From assembly GCA_900554225.1 (NCBI GenBank), contig USGH01000149.1, positions 1 to 6,653 of the forward strand: a stretch of DNA of 6,653 bases, written 5' to 3'. This DNA comes from an uncultured Eubacteriales bacterium. Lineage in GTDB: Bacteria; Bacillota; Clostridia; Oscillospirales; CAG-272. Under the pieces are notes generated by a model, which ran no database searches, was not told the origin of the DNA, and saw only the letters and a list, made by a program, of their open reading frames with translations. The position numbers and the translations under genes were made by a program. Within the stretch, counting starts at the first letter, position 1. Each line of letters begins with the position of its first letter. Of this stretch, positions 1-6,309 are shown piece after piece.

Positions 1-1
1 C

Positions 2-1051
2 AGCGTCAATCTCGACATTCTCGCCTTTGCCCGTCCCACCGACGACGGCGTGGTCTGCGTCAAGTCCGCCGGATTCCCGGAGGATGTGGTCGCTCCCGCC
101 GCCATCGACGCACCGGACGAAGCCCTCTACTTCACCTCCGCGTCCATCATCGCCGGGATGCAGAAGGCGTTCCTGAATGCCGGCTATAAGGTGGGTGGCT
201 TCCGGGCGTACACGACCTCCAATGTTCTGAAAGGCTCCGGCGTGTCCTCCTCCGCGGCGTTTGAGGTCATGATCGGCAACATCTTAAACCACCTCTACAA
301 CGACGGCAGGGTTCCGAACGTGGAGATCGCGAAGATGGCGCAGTTTGCGGAGAACCGGTATTTCGGCAAGCCGTGCGGACTCATGGATCAGACCGCGTGC
401 GCCGTCGGCGGCTTCATCACCATCGATTTTGCCGATCCGACCGCCCCTGTGATCGAAAAAATGGACTTTGACCTGACCGCGGCGGGCTATTCGCTCTGCA
501 TCGTCAACACGGGCGGCAACCACGCGGATCTGAATGAGGATTACGCCTCCGTTCCGGCGGAAATGAAGGCGGTCGCGAAAGAGCTTGGCGTGTCCGTTCT
601 GCGCGAGACCACCGAGGACGCCGTCCTTGCGAACGTCCGCACACTGCGCGAAAAGGTCGGCGACCGTGCCATTATGCGCGCCCTCCACTTCTTCAACGAA
701 AACCGGCGGGTGGCGGCGCAGGTCGAGGCTCTCCGGGCGGGCGACATCGAGGCGTTCAAGGCGGGCGTTACGGCAAGCGGCAACTCCAGCTTCAAGTACC
801 TCCAGAACGTCTACACGAACAAGAACATCGCGGAGCAGGGGCTGTCCCTCGCACTCTGCCTGACCGAGGATTTCCTTGCCGGAACCGGAGCGGTATCGCG
901 CGTCCACGGCGGCGGCTTTGCGGGAACGATCCAGGCGTTTGTCCCCGTGCACGATACGGCGGCATACGCGGCAAGGATGAACGCCGTATTCGGGGAGGGC
1001 GCGTGCCACATTCTCTCCGTCCGTCCGAGCGGCGCGTGCCGGATCCTGTAA
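2..1051 (+). CDS. galK: Galactokinase, 3' part (5' end outside window)
   Basis: Galactokinase phosphorylates alpha-D-galactose with ATP at C1, the first committed step of the cytoplasmic Leloir pathway. The reading frame is open from base 2, giving 349 residues; the GTG at base 50 is internal. The start S-V-N-L-D-I-L-A fits the region just after the sugar-binding N-terminus, so roughly 50-90 residues are missing. GHMP-kinase motifs are visible: the ATP-binding GSGVSSSAAFEV near base 233, CGLMDQ with the presumed catalytic Asp codon at 386-388, and the C-terminal glycine-rich motif VSRVHGGGFAGT near base 893. The middle segment NTGGNHADLNEDYASVPAEM differs from the E. coli-type enzyme and resembles the variant I associate with Clostridia (recalled, not searched). 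It ends in TAA, 4 bases before the next gene, so the two may be translated together. The family call is secure; substrate specificity is inferred. Confidence 0.93.
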   Translation, partial: SVNLDILAFARPTDDGVVCVKSAGFPEDVVAPAAIDAPDEALYFTSASIIAGMQKAFLNAGYKVGGFRAYTTSNVLKGSGVSSSAAFEVMIGNILNHLYNDGRVPNVEIAKMAQFAENRYFGKPCGLMDQTACAVGGFITIDFADPTAPVIEKMDFDLTAAGYSLCIVNTGGNHADLNEDYASVPAEMKAVAKELGVSVLRETTEDAVLANVRTLREKVGDRAIMRALHFFNENRRVAAQVEALRAGDIEAFKAGVTASGNSSFKYLQNVYTNKNIAEQGLSLALCLTEDFLAGTGAVSRVHGGGFAGTIQAFVPVHDTAAYAARMNAVFGEGACHILSVRPSGACRIL

Positions 1052-1055
1052 TAGA

Positions 1056-1433
1056 ATGAAGAAAAACCTCTCCGGTTTCTGGAAAAAGGTGGGGTATCTC
1101 TTCCTCAACTTTATCCTCCTGTTCGGGCTTTTGCGCCTGATCATCAAATTCGCCGAGGTGCAGAACAGTCCGACGATCTATTACGTGGGGGTGAGCCTCT
1201 ACTTCACCGCTGCGGCTGCGCTGGCGATCCTCTACTACGTGTGGAACGGCTTCACGCTGCAAAAGGAGCTGCCCCCGCCGGACGCGCTGCCGGAATCGTG
1301 GGATCCCGACAGACGGCAGTCCTATCTCGTGCGTCTTGCGAAAACGAAGGAGAGGGCGAAGAAGCTCCTCTACGTGCTGTTTCCGCTGGTGCTGGTGATC
1401 GCGTTCTCTTACATAGAGCTTTGGATCTTCTGA
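1056..1433 (+). CDS. Small membrane protein, three predicted helices, unknown function
   Basis: I do not recognise this 125-residue protein. It has a basic N-terminus (MKKNLSGFWKK), then hydrophobic segments at about residues 11-31, 41-63 and 103-123. Between helices 2 and 3 lies a polar loop with a proline-rich stretch (ELPPPDALPE) and a basic patch (RLAKTKERAKK). The protein ends directly after helix 3 (ELWIF). The positive N-terminus and the basic segment before helix 3 suggest the N-terminus lies inside, but topology is inferred. The ATG lies 4 bases after the galactokinase stop and has no clear Shine-Dalgarno sequence, which fits translational coupling. Codon use resembles its neighbours. 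No motif links it to sugar metabolism or to RlmH. Confidence 0.8.
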   Translation: MKKNLSGFWKKVGYLFLNFILLFGLLRLIIKFAEVQNSPTIYYVGVSLYFTAAAALAILYYVWNGFTLQKELPPPDALPESWDPDRRQSYLVRLAKTKERAKKLLYVLFPLVLVIAFSYIELWIF

Positions 1434-1491
1434 GCCGGAAAGCGCGCGCACCCTTGCAGGAAAGGAGCGGAGAAGCACGCCGGAGGCACCC

Positions 1492-1962
1492 ATGAAAACG
1501 CTGTTTATCTCCCTGGGCGGGTCTACGGACGCTGCCTATGAGGCCCTCTGCCGGGAATATTGGAAGCGGATGCCGGGATCACAGGTACTGGATCTCAAGC
1601 CGGAGCCGCTGCCGTCCGATCCCAAGGCGGGGGAGATCTCCCGTGCGCTGGAAAAGGAGGCGGACCGGATCCTTGCCGCGATCCCGAAGCAGTATTTTCT
1701 CGTCGCGCTGTGCGTCGAGGGCAAACCGCTGTCGAGCGAACAGTTCGCGGACGCGCTTGCCAGAGCGGAGCAGAACGGCCACCCCGGCGCGGCGTTCGTC
1801 GTCGGCAGCTCATATGGGCTCTCCGACCGCGTGAAATCCGCCGCGCACCTGAAGCTCTCCCTCTCCGCGCTGACCCTGCCGCACAAGCTCGCCAGACTGG
1901 TGCTTGCCGAGGCGGTCTATCGTGCGTTCGAGATCCAGAAAGGCTCGCGGTACCACAAATAA
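1492..1962 (+). CDS. rlmH: RlmH, 23S rRNA (pseudouridine1915-N3)-methyltransferase
   Basis: RlmH is a homodimeric SPOUT (knotted) methyltransferase. It uses S-adenosylmethionine to methylate pseudouridine 1915 in helix 69 of 23S rRNA on assembled ribosomes. The 156-residue length is typical. Family blocks appear in order: ALCVEGKPLSSEQFA (about 72-86), the SAM-binding knot segment FVVGSSYGLSDRV (102-114), SLSALTLPHKLARLVLAEAVYRA (123-145), and the C-terminus GSRYHK. The usual GGA after the FVI stretch is GSS here, a variant I associate with Clostridia. GGAGG at 1482-1486, 5 bases before the ATG, supports the start. The 58-base gap from the upstream gene is the largest up to this point, so the gene may be expressed independently. 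It ends 98 bases before the annotated start of the WG-repeat gene. Confidence 0.95.
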   Translation: MKTLFISLGGSTDAAYEALCREYWKRMPGSQVLDLKPEPLPSDPKAGEISRALEKEADRILAAIPKQYFLVALCVEGKPLSSEQFADALARAEQNGHPGAAFVVGSSYGLSDRVKSAAHLKLSLSALTLPHKLARLVLAEAVYRAFEIQKGSRYHK

Positions 1963-1993
1963 CGGGGCAGTCCCGTCACGGGGAAAATCCCGT
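1962..1993 (+). repeat. Two tandem short hairpins after rlmH
   Basis: Two near-identical stem-loops follow the rlmH stop codon. ACGGG (1962-1966) pairs with CCCGT (1972-1976) around GCAGT, and ACGGG (1978-1982) pairs with CCCGT (1989-1993) around a GAAAAT loop. Each stem is 5 bp. No T-tract follows, so this is not a standard intrinsic terminator. It could be a small duplication or a weak processing or pause site between rlmH and the next gene. Confidence 0.45.
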
Positions 1994-2060
1994 CCGGCGA
2001 ACCCCCAGTATAGAGAAAGGGTTTGTGCGCTCTTTGGCAGAAAAGCGCGTGCGGTTTCTC

Positions 2061-3806
2061 ATGTCCCATCCCATTTTTCAAAAAAGCAAGCTCTGGGCGA
2101 AACGGCTCGGCGCGGTCGCTGTGGTGTTCGGCTGTGCGTCGGCGGCGGTGCTGTACGCGCTCGGGTACTACGATCTTGCCTTTCTCGATCGCGAAAAGGT
2201 GTTCGGGAAGCAGGAGCGCGAGACCACGCAGGAATCCGCCGCCACGGAGACCCGTCCGCGCGAGACGATTCCCCCCGCCGATACGGAGCCGGGTGCGGAT
2301 ACCACAGGCGGCACGGTCGAATCCACACCGGAGACAGCGGGCAAGCCGCAAGGTCAGACCACAGTCCGCGATTCCGTCGCCGCTGTCACCAATCCGGAGC
2401 TGTTGTCCGACGAGGCGTTTTCCATCCCGACCTCCGGCTCCCTCACGGACAAGGGCTACCGGCTGACGGCGGACACCTTTGACGCTGCCACGATGCGGCT
2501 CGGCAAGATGCAGTTCGGCTACAAGCTGCCCGAAAAATTCTCCGAGAACACGCGGGTCGTGCAAAAGGCGGTTCTGACCGAGCCGGCGGACAACAGCGAG
2601 GTCACGGTATCCTACGTGGACGCGGTCGAAGCCCGGCCGGCACTGGAGCTGTACATGGGCGCGATCCTCTTTGACCGGGGGGATCAGCTCTTTTATATCG
2701 ATTCCGACGGCGTGGCGCGCTTCACCTTTGACGACACGCAGACGATCCCCGCCTATACCCGCGATCTTTCCGGCAACCCGCTTTTCTATCGGCTGGTGTG
2801 GAACGGAACCGGGTACGACAAGGTCTATTATCGCGTGGAGGGCAAGGCGTTCGTTCCCTCTGCCTACAACGACGACGCGGACGGGCGCGGGCTGTACTTC
2901 GACTATCCCGCCGATTACGGCTTGCCGGACGACGGGTATGTCAAGGCCGTGGAGGGCGAGGAGGACGCCGCCAAGCGATACGCCGATGAGGTCAAAGCCC
3001 TGGAGGAAGCCGATCACGCGCGCCGGGACTCCATTGCCGCTCTGCCGGAAAACGAACAGCGGCAGGCAGCGATGGTCTACGACAACGAATTGAAGCTCGC
3101 CGCGCTGAACCATCCCGATTACGAGGGCAGGAAGCTGGCGTTTTTCAAGAACGGCGTGAATTTCACCGGATACAGATTCCTCACCGCGTCCCAGTTTTCC
3201 GGCGGACTTGCGGCGGTGTGTGCAAACGAGAATCGCCGGAGTCTCTACTTCATCGACGGCTACGGCAGGACCGTTCTCGGCGCGACCAGCCACTACTACA
3301 TGGCGGAGTACGAGCGGTACGTGATCACCTCCTATCGTGCGCCGCTTGTCACGGGGGAGGAATCCGTCGGTTCGTTCTATTTCGACCACGGCTATGTGCG
3401 TGTCCGCAAGCAGCTCATCGACTACTACGCCTATCAGGTGTACCACAACGTCCGCGTCATTATGGATGAGGATGTCCTTGTGGATCGCGCCGGCAACGAA
3501 TTTCCCATCCCGATGGGCTACACCCTCTGTGCCTACAGCGACGGGGTACTGATGCTGGAAAAGGATGGAAAATACGGCTTCATGGACTACACCGGCGACT
3601 GGATCGCGCAGCCCATCTATGCCGCCACCAGTGCGTTCCGGAGTGGGCTTGCGACCCTCACGACCCCGGACGGCAGAGTCGGCATGATCGACCGCACGGG
3701 CAGGATCGTCCTCCCGTTTTGCTACAGCTACATCTCCTCCGCCTCCGACGGTCTGATCGCCGCCTTTGACGGGGCGTGGCGTGTGTATAAAATTATGGAG
3801 AAGTAA
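2061..3806 (+). CDS. Membrane-anchored WG-repeat protein
   Basis: This 581-residue protein has one N-terminal hydrophobic helix (about residues 15-37, GAVAVVFGCASAAVLYALGY) after a basic start, so it is probably a signal anchor. A Thr/Glu/Pro-rich, low-hydrophobicity linker follows (about 48-115), typical of an extracytoplasmic spacer. A large middle domain contains an Ala/Glu-rich, probably helical stretch (about 303-350). Degenerate WG-type repeats follow: SQFSGGLAAV...LYFIDGYG around residues 375-410, then KYGFMDYTGDWIAQPIY and GRVGMIDRTGRIVLPF within 504-581. WG repeats form beta-strand-rich units of unknown, probably binding, function. The ATG at 2061 has no clear ribosome binding site. 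A weak AAAGGG at 2016-2021 could instead serve in-frame GTG 2025 or TTG 2034, adding 12 or 9 residues. The longer open frame back to 1560 overlaps rlmH and is not used. Family call good, role unknown. Confidence 0.85.
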   Translation: MSHPIFQKSKLWAKRLGAVAVVFGCASAAVLYALGYYDLAFLDREKVFGKQERETTQESAATETRPRETIPPADTEPGADTTGGTVESTPETAGKPQGQTTVRDSVAAVTNPELLSDEAFSIPTSGSLTDKGYRLTADTFDAATMRLGKMQFGYKLPEKFSENTRVVQKAVLTEPADNSEVTVSYVDAVEARPALELYMGAILFDRGDQLFYIDSDGVARFTFDDTQTIPAYTRDLSGNPLFYRLVWNGTGYDKVYYRVEGKAFVPSAYNDDADGRGLYFDYPADYGLPDDGYVKAVEGEEDAAKRYADEVKALEEADHARRDSIAALPENEQRQAAMVYDNELKLAALNHPDYEGRKLAFFKNGVNFTGYRFLTASQFSGGLAAVCANENRRSLYFIDGYGRTVLGATSHYYMAEYERYVITSYRAPLVTGEESVGSFYFDHGYVRVRKQLIDYYAYQVYHNVRVIMDEDVLVDRAGNEFPIPMGYTLCAYSDGVLMLEKDGKYGFMDYTGDWIAQPIYAATSAFRSGLATLTTPDGRVGMIDRTGRIVLPFCYSYISSASDGLIAAFDGAWRVYKIMEK

Positions 3807-3828
3807 CCCTGCGGGGGCTTGGTTGTAT

Positions 3829-4042
3829 TGGCTTCACCAATGGGGGATACTTTGTCATATGTGGAGATTCTAAGGAAACTGCGTTTGGCTTATGGTTTTC
3901 TTTCTGGCTTCACCAGGGGGGAATACCTTGTCATACGTGGAGATTCTAAGGAATCGGCGTTTTGCTTTGGTTGTTTGTATTGGTTTCACCAATGGGGAAT
4001 ACCGTATCGCACTTGTAGATTTCATTGTTGCCTTGCGGCGCA
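3829..4042 (+). repeat. Tandem 76-base repeat at the outer edge of half-unit 1
   Basis: A block beginning GGYTTCACCA, followed by a G-run and GATAC or AATACC, recurs at 3830, 3906 and 3982, exactly 76 bases apart. The first two copies also share GTGGAGATTCTAAGGAA; the third diverges after the GGGGAATACC block and leads into the half-unit body (TAGATTTCATTG). The same block occurs once at the outer edge of half-unit 2 (minus strand, about 4855-4878) and once in half-unit 3 (5710-5733). It therefore marks the element's outer boundary, amplified to three copies only here. The stretch has no credible gene; glycine- and proline-rich reading frames crossing it are products of the adjacent G/C block. 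Confidence 0.8.
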
Positions 4043-4161
<119 letters not shown>

Positions 4162-4197
4162 TCTGTATCGTTCGCGTTTCAGTCGGGCTGTTGGGCT

Positions 4198-4592
4198 GGT
4201 ATCGTTCGTTTTTCATTATTGGGGGGATGGACTGTTTGTGCCTGCGGCTACGTGGGGGTTGGCTATGGTCTATAGTTGGATTTGCGCTGACCGCGATTGG
4301 GGCGTTTGTTTCTGCGGGTAACGGTATGGAAATACCTGTATCGTTAGTAGCTTAGACTGGATGGGATACCCGTTTTCTTGAAGTTTCAGCCGCACGAATG
4401 CAATTTTTACGATATTCTTCCACCCGGCATATTTGGTGAAATGGGCTTGCACTATACGAAATTGGAAGAAATGGCGCGTGTCAGCCTACGCAATACATTG
4501 CGCGGTAATCCCAACGATAGACCATAGCAAAACACCACGTAGCCGCAGGAATGAACAGTCTATCCCACCACCAATGAAAAACGAAAGCCCAA
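4198..4592. repeat. Palindromic core of element 1 (half-units 1 and 2, tail to tail)
   Basis: The segment about 4198-4295 (+) is an imperfect inverted copy of about 4498-4592 (-), around an asymmetric centre near 4350-4490. Shared landmarks are TCGTTTTTCATT, GGACTGTT or AGACTGTT, CCTGCGGCTACGTGG (4241-4255, and inverted at 4535-4549) and CTATGGTCTAT. This makes element 1 (about 3829-4880) a large imperfect palindrome in its own right. The AT-rich centre, with its CGCACGAATGCAATTTTTACG stretch, is not palindromic and shows the orientation of the whole element. Confidence 0.8.
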
Positions 4593-4707
4593 AGCCTAAC
4601 GTGATTTACTGAAACGCAAGCGATCCAAGCCCGAACACACAGCATCCAAACGATATATCGAAGTGGGGATGATCGACCTGCACCGGATACAAGCTGCCTA
4701 TATCCCT

Positions 4708-4830
4708 ATAAGCCCGCGGCAGCCTACATTTCCCCGCCGCAGCGGATAACCCCCAGGGGTCAGGAGAGGTGTTGGAGAGGGATAGGGGATCGCAATCCCC
4801 TGTCTCTTTCCAACCGCCCCCGCGAGGAAT
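4708..4830 (+). ncRNA. Candidate structured RNA segment, copy 1, with 20-bp hairpin
   Basis: Reading +, this starts with GCGGC (4716-4720) that can pair with GCCGC (4736-4740), then AGCGGATAAC, then an ACCCC/GGGGT stem around 4750-4760. The main hairpin follows: left arm 4771-4790, loop CGCA (4791-4794), right arm 4795-4814. All 20 positions pair; three are G-U wobbles (4783-4802, 4780-4805, 4777-4808) that would be A-C mismatches on the other strand. Left arm purine-rich, right arm pyrimidine-rich. No T-tract follows, so an intrinsic terminator is unlikely. If transcribed rightward it would lie in the leader of the gene at 4953. Transcription itself is not shown. Confidence 0.5.
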
Positions 4831-4880
4831 AAATAAAATCTACACATACGATGTGGTATTCCCCCCTGGTGAAGCCAGAA

Positions 4881-4952
4881 AAACGAAATAAATATAACGC
4901 AGCCTACCTTAAAAAAACAAAACCAATATATTCAATAAGGAGTCAAACAAAA
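4881..4952 (+). promoter_or_regulatory. AT-rich leader and ribosome binding site of the SecB-like gene
   Basis: Sequence composition changes sharply from GC-rich repeat to A-rich leader just after the repeat edge. AAGGAG at 4937-4942, 10 bases before ATG 4953, is a clear Shine-Dalgarno sequence and decides the start over the in-frame ATG at 4851, which lies inside the repeat. A TATAAC at 4893-4898 could be a -10 box, but the matching -35 region (about GTGAAG at 4869-4874) is poor, so no promoter is claimed with confidence. Confidence 0.5.
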
Positions 4953-5480
4953 ATGGCAATCTGGAATAAGAAAAATAATGAGAATGCGCCGGAGGAACCG
5001 GTGAACAATGCGGCGGCACCGGAGAATGCCGGTAATGCCGGAGAAGAAAAGGCACTGGATTTCAACCGGTACTTCCTGGCGGATCGTCGGATCATGCTGG
5101 AGAACGTGAGCTACGAGACGGGCAAGCCGGAGCAGAGCGCGAACGGATACCGCCTGACGGGCAAGGATTCCGTCGTGGCGCAGCTGGTGGGCAATTCCGG
5201 CGTGAAGGTTACATACAACCGGACGCTGAAGTTTGAGCCGGACGGACCGTTCACGATCTCCGTTTCCTACGCCGTCATGCTCGTGTTCAATCCGGGTACC
5301 CGCGACGAGGTCGATTGGAAAACCGTGGACATCGCTGCCGAATTCCGCAAGAACTGCGCGAACATCATTGGTGCGATCTCCGCGCGCATCTCCCTCCTCA
5401 TCGGCGAAATCACCTCCGCTTCCGGTCAGCCGCCCGTGATCATCTCCATCGCGCCGGGTCACGCTCCTCAGCAGCACTGA
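4953..5480 (+). CDS. Hypothetical protein, possibly SecB-fold
   Basis: This 175-residue soluble protein begins MAIWNKKN, followed by a low-complexity Asn/Ala/Pro/Glu segment (about 9-33) that is probably disordered. A folded domain follows (about 36-168), rich in alternating-hydrophobic strand-like stretches (MLENVSYETG, VKVTYNRTLKF, FTISVSYAVMLVFN). It ends with a helix and tail, FRKNCANIIGAISARISLL...SGQPPVIISIAP. The strand-rich body, the helix and the closing pattern of Gly, then PPVI, then Pro recall SecB-type chaperones, including those with toxin-antitoxin partners. I see no diagnostic residues, so the family call is weak. It has no signal peptide or membrane helix. No partner gene is in the window. 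It is the only gene between two inverted palindromic elements. Its GC-rich codon use resembles the left-hand genes, so recent foreign origin is not evident. The gene itself is well supported by its start site and protein character. Confidence 0.85.
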   Translation: MAIWNKKNNENAPEEPVNNAAAPENAGNAGEEKALDFNRYFLADRRIMLENVSYETGKPEQSANGYRLTGKDSVVAQLVGNSGVKVTYNRTLKFEPDGPFTISVSYAVMLVFNPGTRDEVDWKTVDIAAEFRKNCANIIGAISARISLLIGEITSASGQPPVIISIAPGHAPQQH

Positions 5481-5689
5481 CGCGAACGGGGGACGGGGGA
5501 ACGGTCGCTTTTGAAAAAGCTCCGCAAAACTTTTATGAATGGGATGGATGGATTTTGTTTGTGCAAGTCCGTTTGCTTCCCAATGGGAGCGATCCGTTCC
5601 CTAAGAAGATCGTTCGCGAGCGGCTGCGGGGCATCCGCCTTCTACGGGGAGAGATTGCGGGATATGGTTCTTTTTAAGAGGAATCTACG
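5481..5689. other. Intergenic stretch, no supported gene
   Basis: This lies between the SecB-like stop codon and the second repeat element. It contains GCTTTTGAAAAAGC (5508-5521), self-complementary but with no room for a loop, then a stretch that stays open in more than one frame (for example TTG 5511 onward). The frame starting at 5511 runs into the repeat, has no recognisable homology and no convincing ribosome binding site. No terminator with a T-tract is seen; the TTTTTAA near 5671 has no stem before it. Confidence 0.5.
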
Positions 5690-5773
5690 GTGTTTTGGGG
5701 GTGTTTCTATTGGTTTCGCCAATGGGGAATACCACATCGTTTCTGTAGATTTTATCTGCTCCTCGCGGGGGCG

Positions 5774-5818
5774 GTTGGAAAGAGACAGGGGATTTTCGAT
5801 CCCCTATCCCTCTCCAAC
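5774..5818 (-). ncRNA. Candidate structured RNA hairpin, copy 2 (minus strand)
   Basis: Left arm 5774-5793 and right arm 5799-5818 form 20 positions around a 5-base loop. Read on the + strand, three positions are C-A or A-C mismatches (5786-5806, 5783-5809, 5780-5812). Read on the minus strand, the same positions are G-U wobbles, so the hairpin is complete only as minus-strand RNA. This is the strand expected from the half-unit's inverted orientation relative to copy 1. The loop differs slightly (CGAAA on the minus strand instead of CGCA). The minus-strand reading points toward the 3' end of the SecB-like gene, so it could be antisense to its transcript tail. Confidence 0.5.
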
Positions 5819-6213
5819 ACCTCTCCTGACCCCGGAGGTGTCCGCTGCGGCGGGGCATATCTGCTGCCGCGGGCTTATAGGGATATAGACAGCTTGTATC
5901 CGGTGCAAACTGTTCATCCCCACTTCGACGTGGTGTTTGGGGGAATTGTGTTCGGGCTTGGACTGTTCGCGTTTCAGTAAATTTCGTTGGGCATATGTCT
6001 TTCGTTTTTCATTGGTGGTGGGATAGACTGTTCATTCCTGCGGCTACGTGGCGTTTTGCTATGGTCTATCGTTGGAATTACCGCTGACCGCGCCATTGTA
6101 CCAATTTCGTATGCTGCAAGCCCATTTCACCAATGATGCCGGGTGGAAGAATGCTGTAAAAATGCGTTCGTGCGGTTGAAACTTCAAGAAAACAGATATT
6201 CCATACAGTATAA

Positions 6214-6295
6214 ACCTCTAACGATACAGACTATCCCACACAGGCTATCCAGTTTTTAATACAGCCTAAGCTACTAACGATACAGACCATCCCGT
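6214..6295. repeat. 56-base repeat, two copies in element 2, one in element 1
   Basis: CTAACGATACAGAC followed by TATCCCA or CATCCCG starts at 6218 and again at 6274, exactly 56 bases apart; between them lies CAGGCTATCC and a T-rich stretch. The corresponding place in element 1 has only one copy (CTGTATCGTTAG at 4336-4347, inverted). The core AACGATA or its complement recurs elsewhere in both elements (for example 4165, 4199, 4513, 6065, 6413, 6449, 6500), so the elements appear to be built partly from short internal duplications. Confidence 0.6.
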
Positions 6296-6309
6296 AACGT
6301 TATCCGCCA

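Noticed and set aside
284..1147. Long minus-strand frame opposite galactokinase
   Set aside because: The + strand protein carries all galactokinase motifs; the minus frame is an Arg/Val/Asp-rich shadow typical of GC-rich coding DNA.
1560..2060. Long upstream extension of the WG-repeat reading frame
   Set aside because: It overlaps rlmH in another frame, and its translation is Arg/Gly-rich shadow sequence without a hydrophobic or conserved pattern; the real protein begins near 2025-2061.
1917..3446. 509-codon minus-strand frame opposite the WG-repeat gene
   Set aside because: The + strand product has a membrane anchor, linker and WG motifs, while the minus frame has none and overlaps two real genes.
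3829..4010. CRISPR array
   Set aside because: Only three copies spaced by 76 bases, with similarity extending through the would-be spacers between the first two copies, and no cas genes nearby.
4771..4814. Rho-independent terminator
   Set aside because: The stem is strong but no T-tract follows on either strand, and in copy 1 the favoured strand reads toward a gene start.
4851..4952. 34-codon N-terminal extension of the SecB-like gene from ATG 4851
   Set aside because: That ATG lies in the repeat boundary block and lacks a ribosome binding site; AAGGAG at 4937-4942 clearly serves ATG 4953.
5511..5888. TTG-started + strand frame after the SecB-like gene
   Set aside because: It runs from intergenic sequence straight through the repeat and hairpin, with no homology or codon pattern of a gene.
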